NCBI RefSeq assembly: GCF_002843605.1
Contig: NZ_CP025263.1
Coordinates: 1,370,501 to 1,434,500 of the forward strand
Direction: 5' to 3'
Source: Pseudomonas sp. S09G 359
GTDB taxonomy: Bacteria > Pseudomonadota > Gammaproteobacteria > Pseudomonadales > Pseudomonadaceae
Length of the DNA stretch: 64,000 nucleotides
Part shown: one piece after another, positions 29,516-39,386 of the stretch
How the letters are laid out: every line of letters begins with the position of its first letter
How positions within the stretch are numbered: the stretch's first letter is position 1
Made by a program: the position numbers and the translations under genes
Notes under the pieces: model-generated
Database searches by the model: none
Seen by the model: the letters and a program-made list of their open reading frames with translations, nothing else
What the model was told of the DNA's origin: nothing

Positions 29516-31788
29516 CCCCCGACCAGATGCGCGATGCCTCGCTGCTGGAGCTGTTCAGCCTGGAAGCCGATGCGCAGACCCAGGTGCTGAGCGCGGGCCT
29601 GCTGGCCCTGGAACGCAACCCGACCCAGGCCGACCAGTTGGAGGCCTGCATGCGCGCGGCCCACTCGCTCAAGGGCGCGGCGCGCATTGTCGGCGTGGAC
29701 GCCGGGGTCAGCGTGTCCCATGTGATGGAGGATTGCCTGGTCAGCGCCCAGGAGGGCCGCCTGTACCTGCAACCCGAGCATATCGACGCGCTGCTGCAAG
29801 GTACCGACCTGCTGATGCGCATCGCCACGCCGGGCAATGACGTGGGGCCGGCGGATATCGAGGCCTATGTGGCGTTGATGGAGCGCCTGCTCGACCCGTC
29901 GCAGCTCACCGCCAAAGTCGCGCCGCCGCCGCCCGCAGCGTCCCCGGCGCCGGTCGTCGAAGAACTGCCGCCGGAACCCGAGCCCGCGCCGCCGGTGGCC
30001 AGCGACCCACCGCGCCAGAACAAACGTATGACCGAAGGCGGCGAACGCGTGTTGCGGGTGACCGCCGAGCGCTTGAACAGCCTGCTCGACCTGTCGAGCA
30101 AATCCCTGGTGGAAACCCAGCGGCTCAAGCCGTACCTGGCCAGCCTGCAACGCCTCAAGCGCATTCAAAGCCAGAGCGTGCGGGCCCTGGACACATTGGA
30201 CGGCCAACTCAAGACCCTGGACCTGAACCTCGAGGCCCAGGAAGCCCTGGCCGATACGCGCCGCCTGCTGGCCGAAGCCCAGGCCCTGCTGGCGGAAAAA
30301 CACGCCGAGCTGGATGAGTTCGGCTGGCAGGCCGGGCAGCGGGCCCAGGTGCTTTATGACACCGCGCTGGCCTGCCGCATGCGCCCGTTTGCCGACGTGC
30401 TGGCCGGGCAGGTGCGCATGGTGCGCGACCTCGGCCGCAGCCTCGGCAAGCAGGTGCGCCTGGAGATCGAGGGCGAAAAGACCCAGGTCGACCGCGACGT
30501 GCTGGAAAAACTCGAAGCGCCGCTGACCCATTTACTCCGCAATGCCGTCGACCACGGCATAGAAATGCCCGAGCAACGCGTGCTGGCGGGCAAACCCGCA
30601 GAAGGCCTGATCCGCCTGCGCGCGTCCCACCAGGCCGGGTTGCTGGTACTGGAATTGAGCGATGACGGCAATGGTGTCGACCTGGAGCGCCTGCGCGGCA
30701 CCATCGTCGACCGGCACCTGTCGCCGCTGGACACCGCCCTGCGCCTGAGCGAAGAAGAGCTGCTGACGTTCCTGTTCCTGCCGGGTTTCAGCCTGCGCGA
30801 CAAGGTCACCGAAGTGTCCGGGCGCGGCGTCGGCCTGGATGCGGTGCAGCATATGGTCCGCCAACTGCGTGGCGCGGTGGTGCTGGAACAGACGGCGGGG
30901 CAGGGCAGCCGGTTTCACCTGGAAGTGCCGCTCACCCTGTCGGTGGTACGCAGCCTGGTGGTGGAAGTCGGCGAGGAAGCCTATGCGTTCCCGCTGGCGC
31001 ATATCGAACGCATGTGCGACCTGGCGCCCGACGACATCGTGCAACTGGAAGGTCGCCAGCATTTCTGGCACGAGGGCCGGCATGTCGGCCTGGTCGCCGC
31101 CAGCCAGCTGTTGCAGCGCCCGGCGGGGCAGAGCAGCCAGGAAACCTTGAAAGTCGTGGTGATCCGCGAGCGCGATGCTGTGTACGGGATCGCCGTGGAG
31201 CGCTTTATCGGCGAACGCACGCTGGTGGTGTTGCCGCTGGATGATCGCCTCGGCAAGGTCCAGGATATTTCCGCCGGCGCCTTGCTCGACGATGGCTCGG
31301 TGGTATTGATCGTTGATGTGGAAGACATGCTGCGTTCGGTGGACAAGCTGCTCAACACCGGCCGCCTGGAACGCATCGCCCGGCGCAGCCAGCAAGCCAC
31401 CGAGGCGCCGCGCAAGCGGGTGCTGGTGGTGGACGACTCGCTTACCGTGCGGGAGCTGCAGCGCAAATTGTTACTTAATCGTGGTTATGAAGTGGCTGTG
31501 GCGGTCGATGGCATGGACGGTTGGAACGCTTTGCGCTCCGAAGACTTTGACCTGTTGATCACAGATATTGATATGCCCCGCATGGACGGTATTGAATTGG
31601 TCACACTCTTGCGCCGTGATACTCGCCTGCAATCGTTGCCGGTGATGGTGGTGTCCTACAAGGATCGCGAAGAAGACCGACGTCGTGGACTGGACGCCGG
31701 CGCCGACTATTATTTAGCCAAAGCCAGTTTCCATGACGACGCCCTGCTGGACGCCGTGATGGAGCTGATCGGAGGCGCACGGGCATGA
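29512..31788 (+). CDS. wspE: Hybrid histidine kinase/response regulator WspE (CheA-like)
   Basis: Protein of 758 aa. Domains in order are an N-terminal HPt domain with the phosphorylated His in AAHSLKGAARIVG (about residue 45), a Pro/Ala-rich linker (about 140-170), a dimerisation and HATPase domain (HLLRNAVDHGIEMPEQR and GVGLDAV), a CheW-like regulatory domain (about 500-620), and a C-terminal receiver domain (VLVVDDSLTV, phospho-acceptor in LLITDIDMPRMDG). It phosphorylates the diguanylate cyclase WspR and the methylesterase WspF. The ATG at 29512 overlaps the wspD stop. Confidence 0.95.
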   Translation: MTPDQMRDASLLELFSLEADAQTQVLSAGLLALERNPTQADQLEACMRAAHSLKGAARIVGVDAGVSVSHVMEDCLVSAQEGRLYLQPEHIDALLQGTDLLMRIATPGNDVGPADIEAYVALMERLLDPSQLTAKVAPPPPAASPAPVVEELPPEPEPAPPVASDPPRQNKRMTEGGERVLRVTAERLNSLLDLSSKSLVETQRLKPYLASLQRLKRIQSQSVRALDTLDGQLKTLDLNLEAQEALADTRRLLAEAQALLAEKHAELDEFGWQAGQRAQVLYDTALACRMRPFADVLAGQVRMVRDLGRSLGKQVRLEIEGEKTQVDRDVLEKLEAPLTHLLRNAVDHGIEMPEQRVLAGKPAEGLIRLRASHQAGLLVLELSDDGNGVDLERLRGTIVDRHLSPLDTALRLSEEELLTFLFLPGFSLRDKVTEVSGRGVGLDAVQHMVRQLRGAVVLEQTAGQGSRFHLEVPLTLSVVRSLVVEVGEEAYAFPLAHIERMCDLAPDDIVQLEGRQHFWHEGRHVGLVAASQLLQRPAGQSSQETLKVVVIRERDAVYGIAVERFIGERTLVVLPLDDRLGKVQDISAGALLDDGSVVLIVDVEDMLRSVDKLLNTGRLERIARRSQQATEAPRKRVLVVDDSLTVRELQRKLLLNRGYEVAVAVDGMDGWNALRSEDFDLLITDIDMPRMDGIELVTLLRRDTRLQSLPVMVVSYKDREEDRRRGLDAGADYYLAKASFHDDALLDAVMELIGGARA

Positions 31789-32795
31789 GGATTGCGATCG
31801 TCAATGACATGCCCCTGGCGGTGGAGGCCTTGCGCCGCGCCTTGAGCCTGGAGCCCGCGCACCAGGTGGTATGGGTGGCCGGCAATGGCCTGGAAGCGGT
31901 GCAGCGCTGCGCCGAACTGACCCCGGACCTGATCCTGATGGACCTGATCATGCCGGTGATGGACGGCGTGGAGGCCACTCGCCAGATCATGGCCGAGACC
32001 CCGTGCGCGATCCTGCTGGTGACCGTCGACCGTCAGGCCAATATGAGCCGGGTGTTCGAAGCCATGGGCCATGGCGCGCTGGATGTGGTGGACACCCCGG
32101 CACTGGGCGTGGGCAACCCCAAGGACGCGGCGGCGCCGCTGTTGCGTAAGATCCTCAATATCGGCTGGCTGATCGGTCAGCGCGGCAGCCGCGTGCGCGC
32201 CGAAACCGCGCCTGGGCGCAACACCGGCAAACGCCAGAGCCTGGTGGCTATCGGCTCCTCGGCGGGCGGCCCGGCTGCCCTGGAAATCCTGCTCAAGGGC
32301 TTGCCCCGGGACTTTTCCGCCGCCATTGTGCTGGTGCAGCATGTGGACCAGGTATTCGCCGCCGGCATGGCCGAATGGCTGAGCAGCGCCTCCGGCCTGC
32401 CGGTGCGCCTGGCTCGCGAGGGCGAGCCGCCGCAAAGCGGTGTGGTGCTGCTGGCCGGCACCAACCACCACATTCGTCTATTGAAGGATGGCACGCTAGC
32501 CTATACCGCAGAGCCGGTGAACGAGATTTACCGGCCTTCGATCGACGTGTTTTTTGAAAGCGTGGCCAGCCACTGGAATGGCGATGCCGTCGGCGTATTG
32601 CTGACCGGCATGGGGCGCGACGGGGCCCAGGGCCTCAAGTTGCTGCGTGAACAAGGTTATTTGACCATCGCCCAGGATCAGCAAAGCTCGGCGGTGTATG
32701 GCATGCCCAAAGCGGCGGCGGCGATTGATGCTGCTGTTGAAATTCGCCCACTGGATAGAATTGCGCCCCGGTTGCTGGAGGTATTCTCGAAATGA
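31785..32795 (+). CDS. wspF: CheB-type methylesterase response regulator WspF
   Basis: Protein of 336 aa. The receiver domain has its phospho-acceptor at D53 (LILMDLIMPVMDG), and a methylesterase domain follows (about 145-335) with catalytic landmarks AIGSSAGGPAALE (Ser), VQHVDQVFAAGMAEWL (His) and LLTGMGRDGAQG (Asp). WspF demethylates WspA and is the negative regulator of the pathway. Loss-of-function mutations in wspF produce wrinkly-spreader or small-colony variants with high c-di-GMP. The frame here is intact and all three catalytic motifs are present, so the pathway should be under normal control. Confidence 0.95.
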   Translation: MRIAIVNDMPLAVEALRRALSLEPAHQVVWVAGNGLEAVQRCAELTPDLILMDLIMPVMDGVEATRQIMAETPCAILLVTVDRQANMSRVFEAMGHGALDVVDTPALGVGNPKDAAAPLLRKILNIGWLIGQRGSRVRAETAPGRNTGKRQSLVAIGSSAGGPAALEILLKGLPRDFSAAIVLVQHVDQVFAAGMAEWLSSASGLPVRLAREGEPPQSGVVLLAGTNHHIRLLKDGTLAYTAEPVNEIYRPSIDVFFESVASHWNGDAVGVLLTGMGRDGAQGLKLLREQGYLTIAQDQQSSAVYGMPKAAAAIDAAVEIRPLDRIAPRLLEVFSK

Positions 32796-32846
32796 TCGAT
32801 GCCCTCGGCAGTGCTGGCTTGCAGGTAGTAATTCAGGTGACTGCAG

Positions 32847-33848
32847 ATGAATGATTTACAGATCGACGACATCAAGACCGACGAAAATGCCGCCATGGTG
32901 TTGCTGGTCGACGACCAGGCCATGATCGGCGAAGCCGTGCGGCGCGGCCTGGCCCATGAAGAAAACATCGACTTCCATTTCTGCGCCGACCCGCACCAGG
33001 CCATTGCCCAGGCTATCCGTATCAAGCCTACGGTGATCCTGCAGGATCTGGTGATGCCCGGCCTCGACGGGCTTACGTTGGTGCGTGAATACCGCAACCA
33101 TCCGGCCACGGCGAATATTCCGATCATTGTGCTGTCGACCAAGGAAGACCCGCTGATCAAGAGCGCGGCGTTTTCGGCTGGGGCCAACGATTACCTGGTC
33201 AAGCTGCCGGACAATATCGAGTTGGTGGCACGTATTCGCTACCACTCGCGCTCGTATATGACCTTGTTACAGCGGGATGCGGCGTATCGTGCGTTGCGGG
33301 TCAGCCAGCAGCAATTGCTCGACACTAATCTGGTGCTGCAGCGCTTGATGAACTCCGACGGTTTGACGGGGCTGTCCAATCGCCGGCACTTTGATGAGTA
33401 CCTCGAGCTGGAATGGCGTCGCGCCATGCGGGACCAGACGCAGTTGTCGTTGTTGATGATCGATGTGGATTTTTTCAAGACCTACAACGATAGCTTTGGG
33501 CATGTTGAAGGGGATGAGGCGTTGCGCAAGGTGGCGGCCACTATTCGCGATGCCAGCAGCCGGCCTTCGGATTTGCCGGCGCGCTATGGGGGAGAGGAAT
33601 TTGCCTTGGTGCTGCCCAACACGTCGCCCGGCGGTGCACGGCTGGTGGCCGAGAAGCTGCGCATGGCTGTTGCCGCGTTGAAAATCCCGCATATTGCGCC
33701 GGCTGAGGGTGCCAGCCTGACCATCAGTATCGGCTTGTCGACCATGACGCCGCAGCAGGGGACGGATTGTCGGCAGTTGATTTTGGCGGCGGATAAGGGC
33801 TTGTATACGGCCAAGCATAATGGGCGTAATCAGGTCGGTATCGAATAG
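32847..33848 (+). CDS. wspR: Diguanylate cyclase response regulator WspR
   Basis: Output protein of the Wsp pathway, 333 aa. The receiver domain has its phospho-acceptor at about D67 ([12 protein letters not shown]). A linker helix leads to a GGDEF domain with intact active site [12 protein letters not shown] and an inhibitory I-site RPSD five residues before it. It should synthesise c-di-GMP when phosphorylated by WspE, promoting cellulose, exopolysaccharide and attachment. It follows wspF by 51 bp, the only gap of that size in the operon. Confidence 0.96.
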   Translation: MNDLQIDDIKTDENAAMVLLVDDQAMIGEAVRRGLAHEENIDFHFCADPHQAIAQAIRIKPTVILQDLVMPGLDGLTLVREYRNHPATANIPIIVLSTKEDPLIKSAAFSAGANDYLVKLPDNIELVARIRYHSRSYMTLLQRDAAYRALRVSQQQLLDTNLVLQRLMNSDGLTGLSNRRHFDEYLELEWRRAMRDQTQLSLLMIDVDFFKTYNDSFGHVEGDEALRKVAATIRDASSRPSDLPARYGGEEFALVLPNTSPGGARLVAEKLRMAVAALKIPHIAPAEGASLTISIGLSTMTPQQGTDCRQLILAADKGLYTAKHNGRNQVGIE

Positions 33849-33868
33849 CCTGAGGCCGCTGCAGGTCC

Positions 33869-33895
33869 AAATGTGGGAGGGGCCCTCCCACATTT
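33869..33895. repeat. Single compact REP palindrome after wspR
   Basis: The sequence aaatgtgggagg / cctcccacattt meets at ggcc with almost no loop, a collapsed REP pair. It lies just after the wspR stop and may end or stabilise the wsp message. Confidence 0.75.
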
Positions 33896-34011
33896 GATCT
33901 CCATATATCAGATAGGTATCACCCTGCTTTTCGCCAAGCGGGCTGCCGCTCCCCCCCATTTGCCGTTATACTCGTCGGCTTTCAAAAGTTCGCCAACGAG
34001 TGCTGCCCGCC

Positions 34012-35107
34012 ATGGAAATCAACCCGATCCTTAACACCATCAAGGACCTGTCCGAGCGCTCCGAAACTATTCGGGGGTATCTTTGACTACGATCAAAAGC
34101 ATGAGCGTCTGACCGAAGTCAATCGCGAGCTTGAAGATCCGGCTGTCTGGAACAAACCTGAATACGCCCAAGAGTTGGGCCGCGAGCGCTCTGCGCTGGC
34201 ACAAATCGTCGATACCCTCGATGAATTGAACACCGGTCTGGCCGATTGCCGTGACCTGCTGGACATGGCCGTCGAAGAAAACGACGAAGGCGCAGTGGGC
34301 GATGTCGTCGCCGAGCTGGCCCGTCTCGAGGAAAACCTCGCCAAACTCGAATTCCGTCGCATGTTCAGCCACGAAATGGACCCGAACAACGCCTACCTGG
34401 ACATCCAGGCCGGCTCCGGCGGTACCGAAGCCCAGGACTGGGCCAACATCCTGCTGCGCATGTACCTGCGCTGGGCCGACAAACGCGGTTTCGACGCGAC
34501 CATCATGGAGCTGTCGGCCGGTGAAGTCGCCGGTATCAAAGGCGCGACCGTGCACATCAAGGGTGAATACGCCTTTGGCTGGCTGCGTACCGAAATCGGC
34601 GTACACCGCCTGGTGCGCAAGAGCCCGTTCGACTCCGGCAACCGTCGCCACACCTCGTTTTCGGCGGTGTTCGTCTCGCCAGAGATCGACGACAAGGTGG
34701 AAATCGAGATCAACCCGGCTGACCTGCGCATCGACACGTACCGTTCTTCCGGTGCCGGTGGTCAGCACGTAAACACCACCGACTCGGCCGTACGTATCAC
34801 CCACGTACCGACCAACACCGTGGTCAGCTGCCAGAACGAACGTTCCCAGCACGCCAACAAGGACACCGCCATGAAAATGCTGCGGGCCAAGTTGTACGAG
34901 CAGGAAATGCAGAAACGCAACGCCGCGTCCCAGGCGCTGGAAGACACCAAGTCGGATATCGGCTGGGGTCACCAGATCCGCTCGTACGTGCTCGATGCCT
35001 CGCGGATCAAGGATCTGCGCACTAACATCGAACGCAGCGACTGCGACAAGGTGCTCGACGGTGATATCGACGAATACCTGGAAGCCAGCCTGAAATCCGG
35101 CCTGTAA
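34012..35107 (+). CDS. prfB: Peptide chain release factor 2 (RF2), with programmed +1 frameshift
   Basis: RF2 recognises UGA and UAA stop codons. Translation starts at the ATG at 34012 and reads 24 codons to CTT followed by an in-frame TGA at 34084-34086. A +1 shift onto GAC at 34085 enters the main frame, which runs to 35107 and gives 364 aa in total. The slip site (ggggg-tat-ctt-tga-c) with its internal Shine-Dalgarno-like G-run is the classic autoregulatory signal. The protein shows the codon-recognition motif SPF ([14 protein letters not shown]) and the GGQ catalytic loop ([15 protein letters not shown]). Low RF2 favours frameshifting and so raises its own synthesis. Confidence 0.97.
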
Positions 35108-35123
35108 AAAGACGATAGGCGAT

Positions 35124-35141
35124 CCCCGGCCTAAGCCGGGG
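35124..35141 (+). other. GC-rich hairpin between prfB and lysS
   Basis: The perfect 7-bp stem ccccggc / gccgggg with loop ctaa lies in the 63-bp prfB-lysS gap. There is no following T-run, so it is unlikely to be a full terminator. It may be a processing or stabilising structure in a shared transcript. Confidence 0.5.
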
Positions 35142-35170
35142 ACAACGAACCTGATGGAAAATTTAAAGAC

Positions 35171-36670
35171 ATGAGCGACCAACAACTCGACCAGGCCCTG
35201 CAACAGGAAGAAAACTCCCTGATCGCCCTGCGCAAGGAAAAGCTTGCTGCCGAGCGCGCCAAGGGCAACGCCTTCCCCAACGACTTCCGTCGCGAAAACT
35301 ACTGCGAAGATCTGCAGAAGCAATACGCGGACAAGACCAAGGAAGAGCTGGCAGAAGCTGCGATCCCGGTCAAGGTGGCAGGTCGCATCATGCTCAACCG
35401 TGGCTCGTTCATGGTGATCCAGGACATGACCGGGCGTATCCAGGTCTACGTCAACCGCAAAACCCTGCCTGAAGAAACCCTGGCCTCGGTGAAAACCTGG
35501 GACATGGGCGACATCATCGCCGCCGAAGGCACCCTGGCCCGTTCCGGCAAGGGCGACCTGTACGTCGAGATGACAAACGTGCGCCTGCTGACCAAGTCGC
35601 TGCGCCCGCTGCCGGACAAGCACCACGGCCTGACCGACACCGAGCAGCGCTATCGTCAGCGCTACGTTGACCTGATCGTCAACGAAGAGGTGCGCCAGAC
35701 CTTCCGCGTGCGTTCGCAGGTTATCGCCCACATCCGTAGCTTCCTGATGGCGCGTGATTTCCTCGAAGTGGAAACCCCGATGCTGCAAACCATCCCCGGT
35801 GGTGCTGCAGCCAAGCCGTTCGAAACCCACCACAACGCGCTGGACCTGGAAATGTTCCTGCGTATCGCGCCAGAGCTTTATCTGAAGCGCCTGGTAGTGG
35901 GTGGCTTTGAGAAGGTGTTCGAGATCAACCGCAACTTCCGTAACGAAGGCGTCTCGACCCGTCACAACCCAGAATTCACCATGTTGGAGTTCTACCAGGC
36001 CTACGCCGACTACGAAGACAACATGGACCTCACCGAAGAACTGTTCCGCGAATTGGCGCAGCTGGTCCTGGGCAGCACCGACGTGCCGTACGGCGACAAA
36101 GTGTTCCACTTCGGCGAGCCGTTCGTGCGCCTGTCGGTGTTCGACTCGATCCTCAAGTACAACCCCGAGCTGACCGCCGACGACCTCAACGACATCGACA
36201 AGGCCCGTGCGATCGCCAAGAAAGCCGGCGCCAAGGTGCTGGGCTTCGAAGGCCTGGGCAAACTGCAGGTGATGATTTTCGAAGAGCTGGTGGAGCACAA
36301 GCTGGAGCAGCCGCACTTCATTACCCAGTACCCGTTCGAAGTGTCGCCGCTGGCACGTCGCAACGATGACAACCCGAACGTCACCGACCGTTTCGAGCTG
36401 TTCATCGGTGGCCGCGAAATCGCCAACGCCTACTCCGAGCTTAACGACGCGGAAGACCAGGCCGAGCGCTTCATGGCCCAGGTGGCCGACAAGGACGCCG
36501 GCGACGACGAAGCCATGCACTACGACGCCGACTTCGTACGCGCCCTGGAATACGGCATGCCGCCAACTGCCGGTGAAGGTATCGGCATCGACCGCCTGGT
36601 GATGCTGTTGACTAACTCGCCGTCGATCCGCGATGTGATCTTGTTCCCGCACATGCGGCCACAAGCGTAA
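35171..36670 (+). CDS. lysS: Lysyl-tRNA synthetase, class II
   Basis: Enzyme of 499 aa that charges tRNA-Lys. It has an N-terminal OB-fold anticodon-binding domain (about 60-170) and a class II catalytic core with motif 1 ([20 protein letters not shown]), motif 2 ([12 protein letters not shown], then [19 protein letters not shown]) and motif 3 ([12 protein letters not shown]). Length is typical. It lies 63 bp after prfB on the same strand, the usual gammaproteobacterial pairing, and is followed by a strong terminator. Confidence 0.97.
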   Translation: MSDQQLDQALQQEENSLIALRKEKLAAERAKGNAFPNDFRRENYCEDLQKQYADKTKEELAEAAIPVKVAGRIMLNRGSFMVIQDMTGRIQVYVNRKTLPEETLASVKTWDMGDIIAAEGTLARSGKGDLYVEMTNVRLLTKSLRPLPDKHHGLTDTEQRYRQRYVDLIVNEEVRQTFRVRSQVIAHIRSFLMARDFLEVETPMLQTIPGGAAAKPFETHHNALDLEMFLRIAPELYLKRLVVGGFEKVFEINRNFRNEGVSTRHNPEFTMLEFYQAYADYEDNMDLTEELFRELAQLVLGSTDVPYGDKVFHFGEPFVRLSVFDSILKYNPELTADDLNDIDKARAIAKKAGAKVLGFEGLGKLQVMIFEELVEHKLEQPHFITQYPFEVSPLARRNDDNPNVTDRFELFIGGREIANAYSELNDAEDQAERFMAQVADKDAGDDEAMHYDADFVRALEYGMPPTAGEGIGIDRLVMLLTNSPSIRDVILFPHMRPQA

Positions 36671-36684
36671 GCGTAGCGAAATCC

Positions 36685-36713
36685 GAAGCCGCCTTTTATA
36701 AGGCGGCTTTTTT
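36685..36713 (+). terminator. Rho-independent terminator of lysS
   Basis: The stem aagccgcc / ggcggctt is followed by T6, starting 15 bp after the lysS stop. Confidence 0.9.
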
Positions 36714-36776
36714 ATGTGGCGTTTTTAAGCGTCAAGCAAATAGCGCCAGGTTTTGATCTATTCAAGGATGTGTGTG

Positions 36777-37493
36777 GTGAACCGCGTAATGGCTCAAGAA
36801 GGCGCCGCCGGCATTGCTGCTGCCGTGGCTGAAAGCGTCCAGTACCAGGGCCGCAAGGCCAGTCGTCGGGGCAGCGAGCAACGCAGGCAGGACATTCTCG
36901 ATGCCGCCATGCGCATTGTGGTGCGTGACGGCGTGCGTGCCGTGCGGCATCGGGCGGTGGCGGCGGAGGCAGGGGTGCCGTTGTCGGCCACCACCTACTA
37001 TTTCAAGGACATCGATGACCTGCTCACCGATACCTTCGCCCAATACGTGGAGCGCAGCGCAGCCTTCATGGGCAAGCTGTGGGTACGCAACGAAGGTCTG
37101 CTGCGCGAAATGGTTGCCTACGGCGACGGCAGCGCGGCGTCGCGCTCGCAACTGGCGGATGATATTGCGCGCCTCACCGCCGATTACGTGCAGCGCCAAC
37201 TGACCAACCGTCGCGACTACCTGATGGCCGAACAGGCCTTTCGCCAAGAGGCTTTGCTCAACCCGCGCCTGGCCGAACTGGTGCGCTCCCACCAGCAGAT
37301 CCTGTTGCAGGGCACAGGGCAGTTTTTCCAGGTATTGGGCTCCCGCGAGCCACAACAGGATGCCAAAGTGTTGACGGCGATAATCGGTCGGATGGAATAT
37401 CAGGGCCTGTTGCGCGGCGCAGAGCCGCTGACCGCTGACGAAATGCTTGAAATCCTCAAGCGTTACATGCATTTGGTGTTGGCCTCGGTCTGA
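36777..37493 (+). CDS. TetR-family transcriptional regulator
   Basis: Regulator of 238 aa. The TetR helix-turn-helix lies at about residues 35-80 (RQDILDAAMRIVVRDGVRAV, then AEAGVPLSATTYYFKDIDDL). The remainder is an all-helical ligand domain of unknown specificity. I chose the GTG at 36777 because aagga lies eight bases upstream; an ATG at 36768 sits directly on that site, and the ATG at 36789 is also possible. The gene follows lysS as in P. aeruginosa (PA3699 position) and runs into the lipoprotein gene 16 bp later, so the pair is probably one operon. Confidence 0.87.
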   Translation: MNRVMAQEGAAGIAAAVAESVQYQGRKASRRGSEQRRQDILDAAMRIVVRDGVRAVRHRAVAAEAGVPLSATTYYFKDIDDLLTDTFAQYVERSAAFMGKLWVRNEGLLREMVAYGDGSAASRSQLADDIARLTADYVQRQLTNRRDYLMAEQAFRQEALLNPRLAELVRSHQQILLQGTGQFFQVLGSREPQQDAKVLTAIIGRMEYQGLLRGAEPLTADEMLEILKRYMHLVLASV

Positions 37494-37509
37494 CACCGGG
37501 GGATGTCCG

Positions 37510-38058
37510 ATGAAAACCTGGCGCGTCGCGCTGATCGCCTTGTCGTTCCTGCTGCTGAGCGGTTGCCTGGTGACTTTCAAGGAGCCGCTGCCGGCGCGCG
37601 AAGTGGCGCCGGATGAATTGCTCGGCAAATGGGCCAGCAAGAACGCCTGGGGCGAGCCGCTGAACCTGCAGGTTACCCGGGCGGGCACCCACCAATACAA
37701 AGCCGTGAGCTACCCTACAGCAGAGCCGGGCCAGCGCGATGAGTACCTGTTTACGGTGTCGCGGCATGGCAGCCGCTGGTATTTGTCGGCACCGTTGCCG
37801 GCCAAGCTTGGCGGGCATTTCATCCTTGCCGGTTTTGAGTTTGATGAAAAGCACGAACTGGTGGTCTACAACCTCGACCTGGAGCAGGTCCATCAAGCCA
37901 TTGGCCAGAAGGCATTGCAGGGCCATACCGTGGCCACTGTCGAGGGCGATGGCGTACTGGTGGACAGCCCCATGAGCCAGGTGTTTGCCTACCTGGATGA
38001 CCCGGCCAATGCCGATGTGTTCGTTGAAGCCGTGCGCTACCAGCGCGCGGGCAAATAA
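37510..38058 (+). CDS. Hypothetical outer-membrane lipoprotein
   Basis: Protein of 182 aa. The N-terminus MKTWRVALIALSFLLLSGCL is a lipoprotein signal peptide with a clear lipobox (LSGC, Cys at residue 19). The rest is soluble with no domain I recognise. Residue 2 after Cys is not Asp, which favours outer-membrane sorting. It lies 16 bp after the TetR gene and 21 bp before the QEGLA protein gene, in a likely three-gene operon conserved next to lysS in pseudomonads. Confidence 0.8.
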   Translation: MKTWRVALIALSFLLLSGCLVTFKEPLPAREVAPDELLGKWASKNAWGEPLNLQVTRAGTHQYKAVSYPTAEPGQRDEYLFTVSRHGSRWYLSAPLPAKLGGHFILAGFEFDEKHELVVYNLDLEQVHQAIGQKALQGHTVATVEGDGVLVDSPMSQVFAYLDDPANADVFVEAVRYQRAGK

Positions 38059-38079
38059 CGTTTAAAGAGGAAGCACCGG

Positions 38080-39357
38080 GTGGACGATTACCAGCAGACG
38101 ATACGCACCTTGTCTGATCGCATTGTGCTGGCGCAAACACCGATTCGCGTCCTCGACGCCGTGAAATGGGACGAGAACATTCGCCAGGGATTCCTCAAGG
38201 CCAAGGGCAAGGAAATGCCCAAGGTGGACCGCGACTATTACCTGAACCGCCCGCTGTCGTTCGACTCCAGCGCGGTGAAGCTGGAATTCCAGAACATCGA
38301 GCGCGACATCACTCGCCGCCTCGGCCAGTTCAGCCCGGTGGGGCAGATCATGCGCCGCATGTGCCGGGAATACCGCATGGTGGTGCGCATGCTTGAAGCG
38401 CGCGGCACCGAGGACTTCGGCCTGATCTCCCAGGAGCTGTACGGCGCCGCCTCGGATGCGTTCCACGCTGGCGACCCGACCCTGGCTGACCTGGGCCTGA
38501 TGCTCTCCGACTACCTGAACAATATCGACGGCCGTGGCGACCTCAAGGATGAAGCCAAGACCCTCACCGCCAAGGACGCCGTGGCCCTGCTGCAAACCCG
38601 CCTGAACAAAGTGTTTGGCGAGGCCGAAGAAACCATCCGGGTGTTCGAGTCCGACGGCATTGTCGCCGACGCGGCGGCGGGCGCCGACTACATCAAGATC
38701 CGCGCCGATGCGATGTTCAACAACCGCGACGTGCGTGCCCTCGAAGTGCATGAAGGCCTGGTGCACGTCGGCACCACCCTCAATGGCCAGAACCAGCCGA
38801 TCTGCACCTTCCTGTCCAAGGGCCCACCGTCGTCAACCGTGACCCAGGAAGGCCTGGCGATCTTGATGGAGATCATCACCTTCGCCTCCTACCCGAGCCG
38901 CTTGCGCAAGTTGACCAATCGCACCCGCGCCATCCATATGGTGGAAGAGGGCGCCGACTTCCTGCAGGTGTTCGAATTCTTCCGTGAGCAAGGCTTTGAA
39001 GTGGCCGAAAGCTACGGCAACGCCAGCCGCGTTTTCCGTGGCTCGGTGCCGAACGGTCTGCCCTTCACCAAGGACCTGTCCTACCTCAAGGGCTTTATCA
39101 TGGTCTACAACTACATCCAGCTGGCGGTACGCAAAGGCAAACTGGAGCAGGTGCCGCTGCTGTTCTGCGGCAAGACCACCCTGGAAGACATGCGCACCTT
39201 GCGCCAACTGGTGGATGAAGGCCTGGTGGTACCGCCCAAGTACCTGCCCGAGCAGTTCCGCGACATGAATGCACTGGCGGCGTGGATGTGTTTCTCCAAC
39301 TTCCTCAACCACCTGAGCCTGGACCGGATCGAGGCGGATTACTCGAATATCCTTTAA
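38080..39357 (+). CDS. QEGLA-motif protein, DUF1704 (metallopeptidase-like)
   Basis: Protein of 425 aa of the family annotated as flavohemoglobin expression-modulating QEGLA motif proteins (DUF1704). It carries HEGLVH (an HExxxH-type zinc motif) at about residue 225, followed by the name-giving TVTQEGLAILMEI. Eukaryotic relatives include the MATCAP tyrosine carboxypeptidases, so a zinc peptidase activity is plausible; no substrate is known in bacteria. The GTG at 38080 follows aaagagg. It is the last gene of the TetR-lipoprotein-QEGLA set and is followed by a REPIN. Confidence 0.88.
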   Translation: MDDYQQTIRTLSDRIVLAQTPIRVLDAVKWDENIRQGFLKAKGKEMPKVDRDYYLNRPLSFDSSAVKLEFQNIERDITRRLGQFSPVGQIMRRMCREYRMVVRMLEARGTEDFGLISQELYGAASDAFHAGDPTLADLGLMLSDYLNNIDGRGDLKDEAKTLTAKDAVALLQTRLNKVFGEAEETIRVFESDGIVADAAAGADYIKIRADAMFNNRDVRALEVHEGLVHVGTTLNGQNQPICTFLSKGPPSSTVTQEGLAILMEIITFASYPSRLRKLTNRTRAIHMVEEGADFLQVFEFFREQGFEVAESYGNASRVFRGSVPNGLPFTKDLSYLKGFIMVYNYIQLAVRKGKLEQVPLLFCGKTTLEDMRTLRQLVDEGLVVPPKYLPEQFRDMNALAAWMCFSNFLNHLSLDRIEADYSNIL

Positions 39358-39386
39358 ATGGATTGTCCTGGCGGAACCGGATCAAA

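Noticed and set aside
34067..36664. Very long open frame antisense to prfB and lysS (865 codons)
   Set aside because: It is the mirror of two certain housekeeping genes in GC-rich DNA, where stop codons are rare on the opposite strand; no start signal or family match.
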